Assembly: GCA_009602735.1 (NCBI GenBank)
Contig: WELA01003517.1
Location: 87,141 to 151,140, forward strand
Source: Mesotaenium endlicherianum
Taxonomy: Eukaryota > Streptophyta > Zygnematophyceae > Zygnematales > Mesotaeniaceae
Length of the DNA stretch: 64,000 nucleotides
Direction of reading: 5' to 3'
Below, one piece after another: positions 55,551-64,000 of this stretch. How positions within the stretch are numbered: the first letter of the stretch is position 1; the number at the start of each line of letters is the position of its first letter. The notes below the pieces were generated by a model. It was not told the origin of the DNA and searched no databases. It worked only from the letters and a program-made list of their open reading frames with translations. The position numbers and the translations under genes were made by a program.

Positions 55551-58119
55551 ATGAGTGTTGTGGGATTTGATCTAGGCAATGAAAGTGGAATTGTGGGTGT
55601 TGCTCGCCAACGAGGAATCGATGTAGTTCTCAATGAGGAATCGAAGAGAGAAACGCCCATGATGGTGTGTTTTGGAGATAAGCAACGGTTTTCAGGTGTT
55701 GCTGGAGCAGCCTCTCAGATGATGAACCCAAAGAACTGTGTCAGTCAGGTGAAGAGGCTGATCGGCAAGAAGTTCTCTGATCCGGACGTTCAGAAGGACA
55801 TAGCCTTGCTCCCCGTGTCTGTGACAGAAGCTCCTGATGGTGGTTGTCAAATTAATGTGACGTACCTTGGTGTCAAGCGCAGCTTTACTCCAACGCAGGT
55901 CCTTGCCATGTTACTGGGCAATTTGAAGATAATAGCGGAGCAGAACTTGGGAGTTTCCGTTGTAGACTGTGTCATGGGTATACCTGCTTACTTTACAGAT
56001 TCTCAAAGACGAGAGTACTTAGACGCTGCCGCCATTGCAGGCCTCCACCCTCTGCGCCTGATGCATGAAGGGACTGCAACAGCCCTGTCTTACGGCATCT
56101 ACAAGACTGACTTATCAGAAACAGAACCACTTAATGTAGCCTTTGTAGACGTGGGCCATGCAAGCATGCAGGTGACAATAGTGGCCTTTAAGAAAGGGCA
56201 GCTTAAAGTTCTGTCTCATGCATTTGATCGTTCACTTGGGGGCAGAGATTTTGACGAGGTCCTCTACAACTACTTCTCAGACCAATTCAAGGAAAATTAT
56301 AAGATAGATGTGAGGTCAAATGCACGGGCTTCTTTAAGGCTTAGAGCAGCATGTGAGAAGATGAAGAAGGTTCTGAGTGCCAACCCAGAGGCACCACTTA
56401 ATATTGAGTGCCTTATGGATGAGAAGGACGTTAGAGATAAGATGACAAGGGACAAATTTGAAGAGCTGGCAGCTCCTATTCTAGAACGTGTGAAGGGTCC
56501 CTGCCAAAGAGCTCTGGAGGACTCCGGTTTGGTGACCCCAGACAAGATCAGCATAGTTGAGGTCGTCGGATCTGGTTCACGTGTACCAGCCATCATGAAG
56601 ATTCTCAGCTCATTTTTCCAAAAGGATCCTAGCCGTACCATGAACGCTAGTGAATCTGTTGCCCGAGGTTGTGCCCTGCAATGTGCCATGCTGAGTCCCA
56701 CATTCCGAGTGAGGGAGTTTGAGGTATGTTTCAGGTCCCTTGACTTCAAAAATCTGCCATGAATGTAGTCATGGGGTCTTGTGTGTTTCATTTTGTTATG
56801 GCCTCGACTGCTTTTTATGTTGTCTGGGGTCTTGAGTGTTTCATTGTTTTATGGGCTCGACTGCTCTTTATGTTGACTGTACTTTGCTCAAGCTTCAGTT
56901 TGTATGCTCTTATTGTATATAGACAGGCAGCAGTCACATGGTGAAAGCAGGTGCTTGTGATGTGAGCTCTTACATCTATCTTCATTTATTAAAAGTTGGC
57001 ATTTTCTAGCCTTAACACTGCTGCATCATACATACCACTTTGCCCCATACTACTGCATTTGTGCATCTTCTTCACCTTATGATGACTTGAAACCTCTACC
57101 TCCCCTTCATCACCCCCTAACGTCCAGACTGCCAACACCGTTGAGTGCTGATTTGTTCTGGGTATGCAATGGGCAAAACTTTTGGATATGAGCAGGTACA
57201 AGACGCCTATCCATTCTCCATCGCTCTGTCGTGGAAGCAATTGGGAGCAAGCGGTGCTCCTCCTGAAGGAGCGGAGGGAGAGGAGGCAGGGGATCAGTCT
57301 AACCAACCTGTTTTCTCAAAGAACAACCAGTTGCCGAGCTCGAAGCTCCTCACATTCTACCGCAATGAGACCTTCACAATTGACGCTTTCTACCAAGACA
57401 CAAACGAGCTGCCGCAAGGCACAGATCCCAAGATCGGCACTTTCAAAGTATGTAGTAGTGCACGGAATTCTACTTATTTGTGGTCGCTTTTTTTTCTTTT
57501 AGGTTGTTTTTCTGACTTTGTTGACGTCTTGTCTGCATGAGGGATGGTTTGGCATACCTCTTAGCTAAGATTGGTGTTCACAAAAGCTTCTGCTGTGTTT
57601 GGGTTTTAATAAATGCGTTCAAGAGCTTATATACCTTGAGAATGCTTCGTTCTACTCTCAAGATGGTGCATGGGTCATATGTGTGTGTGTGGGTTGATGC
57701 AGTTCGGGCCCATCCAGCCGACAAAGCAGGACAGCAAGCCGAAGCTCAAAGTGAAGATCCGCCTGAATTTGCACGGCATTCTTTCTGTCGAGTCAGCAAC
57801 GGTGAGTGCCCAAACCTTCATCTCCAGTCTAACTCCTGAGAACACCACATGCATTGTACACATTGTATCGTGTTGGCCCCTTCCCGCATGGGCAAGTTAC
57901 ACGCAACAGTGTCCCAGGCGCCATGGTCTTAAGCACTTGCAGTTGCCCTTAAACACTCAGCTGCGCAATTAGCTGGTAGTGTTCACCATTCAATGAGGAT
58001 GAGCCTGGCATGTGCTTGTATATGGTTTTCAGCAGATGCACTTGGCTGCTTCTTGCAGTCAGCGACCTTAAACTTGATTAGCATCATTCAGATTGGAATG
58101 GTTGTTTGAAGTCAGCTTA

Positions 58120-58155
<36 letters not shown>

Positions 58156-61100
58156 TAGCTTCTCAAAAGAATGCATCCAGAGTAACAAACTTAGAGAGGC
58201 AGCTTGGCCATCAAGGGATACTGATGGAGGCAACCACAACGTGGCCGGATGTGGGGGCAGCTGCTGGAGGAGGAAGAGGTGGAGGTGCCCGTGGCCAAGG
58301 CCAAGGACACAGCGAAGGGGGCTGCTGCAGCTGCACCAATGGACACTGACAGCAAAGAAGGGGCTGCGGCGCCTCCCGAGGATGCCACTGCTGCTGACGT
58401 CAAGATGGACGACGCCGGGGCCCCTCCTGCAGAGAATGGTGTCGAGGGCAAGACTGATGCGGATAAGGTACAGCCTCCTGCTGCTTATGGTTTGCTTGCC
58501 TGCTTGTCTTGCACTGATTGTTTAACCAAAGTTCGTTTAAGTTCCACATACTAGGTTTCTGGAGTCTCTGGGTGGAGTATGGCTTGTTAATGTTTTGGTG
58601 CACTTTGTTGATGATCATAATACAAACATGAATGTGGGTCGCAAGCTTACCACTTTTCATCTTCACATCTTTGTGAGGTGTGTGGCTCAACTGGGCCAGA
58701 AACTGCAGAACTGGATCTGGTGACGTGGGAAATGTAATGAGTGGAATGCTGGGGAGTTGCGATGACGATAAAATTTGATTCTCGTGCTCTCCTATTCAGG
58801 CGGCGCACCATGAGATCCGAAGCTCGTTGCCCGAGCAGCTTCCTTGAACTTTCTTGTCTCTTATTTTGGAAGGAAAGCCTGTCCTCTTGAGGTCTTGCAT
58901 GCGTATAATTGTCTACATCCTTTGCAGCGCTCCAACTATTCAGATTCGTCTTGAGCCCTTGTTCTATGAGTCGCACTTTGGGCCTGTTATCCTTTGATTT
59001 CCACATGCTAGGTAGAAGCTCTGGCATGGACTTCATGCCTTCTTGCTGTGGCGTACAAAAGCAATGATTGTTTTCATGGTTGAAACATTATTAGGTAAGC
59101 TCTTTCCATTTGGGTGCTGGTAGCATTTCTATATCACTCTAGCCTGTCTCTGGACAATTTGTCAGAAGTCTTCCTAATTGGTGAAGATGCTCGGGAAACG
59201 CGGGGCTGAGGTCGATGGGCAGACGGAGGTAGTGAAGAAGAAGAAGGTGAAGCGGACCGAGGTCCCCTTTGAAGCCAACTTGATAGGGGGACTGCCTGCC
59301 GGTGAGCTTCGGGAAGCTACGGAGAAGGAGCTGGAGATGGCCCTCCAAGACCGCGTCATGGAGGAGACCAAGGACCGGAAGAACTCGGTGGAGGCGTATG
59401 TGTACGAGATGAGGAACAAGGTACATGGGCTTACCTTGTCGCGTGGCACGGCAGGGCAACTGACACCTGAGAGAGCAGGGGACGGGGCGTATTTGTCTGA
59501 AAGATCGAGGTACTGCAGATGATGATAAGCACCTTTGCGTCTTCTAACCTGCTATGTGGTAATGGCAAAAGCATATGGTGTTTCTATAGAGCAAACCATG
59601 CTGCTGGGGCGAGGGGGTCAGTTTGGGGTACGAGAGAAACATCTGGTGGGAAGGACGTGCACACTGTTGCAGCTCTTACAACGCGGCCGCTTGTCAAATT
59701 TCCGACCCGATTGCTCGTTGACAGCAGCAGGCGGGCGGGTCTCTTAAGATCCCAGAGGGGCGAGTGTTGAGGCAGGCGTGCTGGGGGGTAATGCCGAGGG
59801 GAGTGTGCTGTTGGAGATGCTGACAAGCTTCGGGCACTGGGCTGGCGGGTGCGGCGATGCGCGTGCGTGCTGTATGCAGTTGCACGACAAGCTGGCCAGC
59901 TACGTGACGGAGCAGGAGCGGGAGTCGCTGACGGCCAAGCTCCAGGAGACGGAGGACTGGCTGTACGAGGACGGCGAGGACGAGATCAAGAGCGTGTACG
60001 TTGCTAAGCTCGACGAGCTCAAGAAGGTGAAGCCTGCCCCCCTCGCCTGTCCTCCCAACCACCTGCTGGCTCGCCTCTGGAATAGGACAAGGTCGGGGCT
60101 GGATCAGTTTGTGGATCTGGATCACCACCAGCCTGTTTCTGAATGGGGTTGGGCAAAAGACGGGAAAGGGATGGGTACAGGAGGAAATGGCAAATGATAT
60201 GATGGTCGTAAGGAATGGGAGCGGGAGTGGTGCTGGGTTGGTATTCTGTCGGAGAATGTATTTTTTTACGACATACCACCTTCAAAAAACACCAGACCAG
60301 GCCGAAAGTTCTGCAAGAGGACTGGCAACAATACCAAGTGAAACTACGAGGGAAGCTGGTCTTTGTAGTGGCATGGACTGAGGAGGGAGAGGCTCCACAA
60401 GGTTGGCAGCAGGAAGGCAGAGGGCTTTGTCTTGGAAGCACCGCCTCATCTGGCTCTGCACATTCTTCTCTTCTTTGTTGATGTGTAGGTAGCATACTGC
60501 ATCTGGGTCGGTTGCGCGTAATTGGTCTTTTTGTGGTGGGTCACATCGGGTGTTTGTATGTCTCTCTGGTCATGCCTGAGATTTCTGGAAGCGGGAATTC
60601 TGAGCATCCCGTCTGTCTTCTGCTATGAATATCGATTGGCAATACATTCATGCATTTGCTGACGCTCTTGTGTGTTTGTGTGTTTGTGTGTGTGCGTGCC
60701 GTGGAGCAGATGGGGGACCCCATCGAGGAGCGACTGAGGGAGGAGGAGACCCGGGGCCCTGCCGTGGACTCCCTGACTTACTGCATCTCCAGCTTCAAGA
60801 GTGCCGCCCAATCACCAGACGCCAAGTACGACCACATCGAAGCTGGCGAGAAGGCCAAGGCAAGTTGCCCCCCGGACAAACGAACACACACACACACACT
60901 GACGCGCAAAAACACACCCACATAGACACACGCGCACGCACACACGTACATATCTCATGCTCAGCAGCTGGCACTGCACACCTACGCACTGCTTACTTGG
61001 CTGGGAATGTCAACTTGCCGACCCTGGCCTCCTGTACAGGAGGGGTGCAGAGGCAACTGAGTGAGCGGAGGCAATTGCAGTCAGCCGCATAGGTGTCACT

Positions 61101-62015
61101 GGGTGCTCTGGGTCATAGCTTTTGTACTTGTAAAATAGTGTCTTGTACTTGTAAACTGAAGCGTTGTATTGAATGTGCGGAGTGAGCATTGCAATGTCAG
61201 TGTGCCAACGAGCTGCCACCAAAGTGGGATCCACGGGAGTGTGCCCCTGACCTTGTGGCGTTGGGGGCTCTTTGGGGGCCTGCAGGTGGTGGAGGAGTGC
61301 AGCAAGGCGGAAGCGTGGCTGAAGGAGAAGCAGCAGCAGCAGGCGTCTCTGGCCAAGACTGCCAACCCCGTGCTTCTCAGCGGGGATGTCAAGAAGAAGG
61401 CGGAGATGCTTGATCGGTGTGCACTTTTTCACTGCCCTCACGTTTCCTCCCTGTGGTGTATATCCACCTGTCTCGTCTTGCTAACTCGCCAACATCAGCC
61501 AATCAGCCAAGGTGCAAGCTTGCTTGTTTGCAATGCTAAGCCAAGAGTGCCTACCATAGGTTGTCCACGTACTTGTTGCGGTTGCAGAATAGCCTAGTTT
61601 GCAGAATAGCCTAGTCTTACACGTCTGTTCATCTGCCTCTGCCGTGCTACTTCATACTTCTATTCGGGAGGCTCGAGAGTGCTAGCAGCTGTTTTTGCAC
61701 CCATGTTTTTGAGGCTCGTTTGAGTTTGACGTGGATGAGGGTAATCTGGTCTGCATGCGGCGGTTCTTCAGCCTGGTGCTTGCGGCATGTGTCTGACGCA
61801 TCTATGAGCTGTTGGCGCGCAGGTTCTGCAAGCCCATCATGACAAAGCCGAAGCCCCCCCCTCCTGCTCCCAAGCCCGCCCCCGCTCCTGCTCCAGCGAG
61901 CGACGCTAAGCCCGAGGAGCCTAAGGAGGGAGAGGCCCCCAAGGCTGAGCCCATGGAGACTGACGCGCCCTCGCCAGCTCCTCTTAAGGAGGGGGAGAAC
62001 ATGCAGACGGAGTAG
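55551..62015 (+). CDS. HSP110: Hsp110/SSE-type Hsp70 family protein (plant Hsp70-14/15-like), complete, 9 exons
   Basis: Cytosolic Hsp110 proteins are nucleotide-exchange factors for Hsp70 and help dissolve aggregates. Exons: 55551-56723, 57196-57447, 57703-57801, 58261-58467, 59184-59420, 59880-60026, 60710-60859, 61286-61416, 61823-62015, all in phase, 862 residues. Residues 1-391 are the nucleotide-binding domain (GFDLGNESGIVGVARQRGID; NPKNCVSQVKRLIGKKFSDP; LMHEGTATALSYGIYKTDL; VGSGSRVPAIMKIL). 392-508 is the beta substrate domain, and 509-577 an acidic loop typical of Hsp110. 578-800 is the alpha domain (ELEMALQDRVMEETKDRKNS; AEAWLKEKQQQQASLAKTAN). The tail is a Pro/Ala-rich linker ending METD…MQTE. 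The start has A at -3. The start of exon 5 could lie slightly further downstream (to about 59222). The seventh intron uses a GC donor. Confidence 0.95.
58123..58152. repeat. (TA)n microsatellite in Hsp110 intron 3
   Basis: About 15 TA units lie roughly 110 bases before exon 4 of the Hsp110 gene. It is intronic and noncoding. Confidence 0.9.
60860..61285 (+). other. GC-AG intron of the Hsp110 gene
   Basis: The donor reads AAG|GCAAGT, a near-perfect match apart from GC in place of GT, which is the usual context of functional GC donors. The acceptor is CCTGCAG|GTGGTGG. Both phases are 0, and the protein joins as GEKAK-VVEECSKAEAW, which matches the family. No GT donor nearby gives the same reading frame. 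Confidence 0.8.
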
Positions 62016-63467
62016 ATGGAGGTCTACCATTTGGCAGTGGCTGCTATTTCATTTGTTGGTTGTGGCTAGTGGTTGGGTCTAAAATAAATAGGTGTCGCGC
62101 TCATAAGGTAGTATACACACGATGATAGCTATGGGGCTATAGTGAGGTGTAGTGCTTACACATCCTATGGAATGGCTGGGATTTGAAGCCCTGTTTCTTG
62201 TTTGTTCACTCTGCATTGCTTCTTTCTTTCAGATGTCCCTTACCTGACGTAAATCATAGCTCACTGGCACATCCCTCTGTCATTTGAGGGCACTCTTGAC
62301 AAGAGCGCTCTTTGGGAGGGAAAAAGCAGTAGTGTTCGGATTGATATCTTTTCTTGCATCTTTTTTATTCCAGTCCATCAATTTCTTCGCCTTCGGGCAC
62401 AACGGGACACCACATAGCTGGTGGCATCAATCTCTTATCGTACGTGAAGTGGAACAAACAAGCTCGGATCACCTCTTATCATGACCTTTGTTTGTCCAAG
62501 CTTCAGGCATGCAACTCTATCACAAATGGTTGCATGCAATATCGGTATTCAAAGCACTGTGGTCAGTGTCGCTCTATCCCTTGCAAGAGTTGATGCTGTG
62601 CTTTTTTATATACATTATATACAATACCTTTCACAATCTCCTGCACTTGCAATTGCTTTGCACTACCTTATCATGCAGCAACCGTCGAACGTTGAAAGTT
62701 TGTATCTTACTAAATGCGACTAAAATTTCTTCTCTACTGAGTAGGCAACACGTTACCACCTATGCCTTGATGAACAAAAGAAGCAGGTAAAGGACGTAAG
62801 AAAGCAACAAAATGCTTTAAGGGTCAGTGTGCTTCCCTCTTGTGTAATCTGACCTTCTGTGCAACATGGTCAGCATTGACAGCTCACTATCACGAATAAA
62901 TTGCGGTTGCAGCATGCCATATAAGTATCTAATGGCTACTTACCCTTGGCTCGCCACTTGAGCTTCTGACCTCTGCTTACCCTTCAAGTATATGCTCATC
63001 TGTACTGACACAACTAGTACGTGAGCTAACTTCAACTTTCAACAATAACCTTTCCGACACCCTCAGCTGACACTTGTGTTGACAGTTGAAGTAATCCACA
63101 GTCTACACAACTCAAACACACTACTAGATTCAAAATCTGACGTGGATGTAGATTTGGATTCACAAATACAAACTTATTAACAACCATAATTGTATTTATT
63201 TACTACTTAGCGTCAAGATTGTCATATCCCTCCTTCGGCTGCATGACTTGTCAATCCAGCTCACTAGCAGCAGCCCCATGCCACTCTGAGGCCTGTTGCA
63301 ACTCCGCGCCTGCAAACGTCCACCCTGGCAGACTCGGCAGGGCTGCTGCTGCTGTGCCTCAACCTGCTGCTATGCTGCAAGCCGCTGCTCAAGCAGTGAC
63401 TTTATCTCTTAGGGAGCCCCTTCATCCTGTAAAGCAGCTGGCACTCCCCCCTCCCCCTCTCTCCCCC
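62016..63467. other. Downstream of Hsp110: 3' UTR, then DNA without a supportable gene
   Basis: The first 100-200 bases after the stop are the likely 3' UTR, with AATAAA near 62081. Beyond that the DNA is AT-richer, and frames are at most 100 codons. Fragments such as ATRYHLCLDEQKKQVKDV (about 62743-62797) look slightly protein-like, but there is no recognised domain. The end before the gap is CT-rich. Confidence 0.5.
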
Positions 63468-63972
63468 NNNNNNNNNNNNNNNNNNNNNNNNNNNNNNNNN
63501 NNNNNNNNNNNNNNNNNNNNNNNNNNNNNNNNNNNNNNNNNNNNNNNNNNNNNNNNNNNNNNNNNNNNNNNNNNNNNNNNNNNNNNNNNNNNNNNNNNNN
63601 NNNNNNNNNNNNNNNNNNNNNNNNNNNNNNNNNNNNNNNNNNNNNNNNNNNNNNNNNNNNNNNNNNNNNNNNNNNNNNNNNNNNNNNNNNNNNNNNNNNN
63701 NNNNNNNNNNNNNNNNNNNNNNNNNNNNNNNNNNNNNNNNNNNNNNNNNNNNNNNNNNNNNNNNNNNNNNNNNNNNNNNNNNNNNNNNNNNNNNNNNNNN
63801 NNNNNNNNNNNNNNNNNNNNNNNNNNNNNNNNNNNNNNNNNNNNNNNNNNNNNNNNNNNNNNNNNNNNNNNNNNNNNNNNNNNNNNNNNNNNNNNNNNNN
63901 NNNNNNNNNNNNNNNNNNNNNNNNNNNNNNNNNNNNNNNNNNNNNNNNNNNNNNNNNNNNNNNNNNNNNNNN
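63468..63972. other. Assembly gap of 505 N
   Basis: The gap is bounded by C-rich simple sequence on both sides (CTCTCCCCC before, CCCCCC after), a usual cause of assembly breaks. Only 28 bases (63973-64000) follow, and nothing can be said about them. Confidence 0.98.
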
Positions 63973-64000
63973 CCCCCCTTCGCCGCCTCTTGTGGTTGCA

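Noticed and set aside
62284-62797. Short frames downstream of Hsp110 as a further gene
   Set aside because: The frames overlap each other and stop within 100 codons; a coil-like fragment is too short to support a call.
1-64000. CRISPR arrays, bacterial operons, rRNA or tRNA genes
   Set aside because: No regular direct-repeat and spacer pattern, no polycistronic gene spacing, and no cloverleaf or rRNA-like stretch was noticed in this read-through.

Overview
The window looks like nuclear DNA of a green-lineage eukaryote, most likely an alga near the plant side (streptophyte or other green alga; species not determined). The reasons are: two intron-rich host genes with GT-AG introns whose proteins match plant families closely (a PXA-PX-Nexin_C sorting-nexin-like protein and a plant-type Hsp110), very GC-rich exons full of Ala/Gly/Ser/Gln runs in the first gene, and chromodomain-bearing Ty3/Gypsy plus Ty1/Copia LTR retrotransposons. 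Nothing bacterial (operons, Shine-Dalgarno sites, CRISPR, phage) was seen, and no rRNA or tRNA gene was recognised.

Layout. 1-13565: the 3' part of a PX-domain gene on the + strand, in twelve exons whose phases fit from 540 to the stop at 13563-13565. Its apparent length is inflated because 1176-4313 is repeated exactly at 4315-7452 across a single N, which reads as two overlapping contigs left unmerged. 13566-15376: AT-richer DNA without a supportable gene. 15377-54400: one 39-kb block of five nested LTR retrotransposons. 54401-55550: low-GC flank grading into the Hsp110 promoter, with a perfect three-unit heat-shock element. 55551-62015: a complete nine-exon Hsp110 gene (862 aa), including one GC-AG intron. 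62016-64000: downstream DNA with no supportable gene and a 505-base gap.

The nested block can be unpicked from its target-site duplications. A Copia element (15382-54395, duplication GAGTG) was entered by Gypsy A (18338-50851, TCCAC). Gypsy A was entered twice: by Gypsy B in its gag (20635-29543, CAGCA) and by Gypsy D, on the opposite strand, in its third reading frame (35238-49815). Gypsy D was in turn entered by Gypsy C in its gag (39469-48263, GTCGA). LTR divergence agrees with this order: about 6 % for Copia, A and D, about 3 % for B and C. A, B and C belong to one chromovirus family of about 9 kb; D is a second, smaller chromovirus of about 5.8 kb.

The most unusual biology is in the A/B/C family. 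Each copy carries an extra gene (ORF3) downstream of pol, with a charged coiled-coil start, an unrecognised globular middle, an acidic patch and an Arg/Ser/Pro tail, and with no membrane segment. ORF3 sits between two similar modules, each a small conserved hairpin followed by the same polypurine tract (AAGTTGGAGGG). gag and pol of B and C are nearly identical while their ORF3 proteins are far apart; A and C share the same ORF3 type. This suggests that ORF3 behaves as an exchangeable or fast-evolving cassette. Copy C looks whole; the others are broken fossils.
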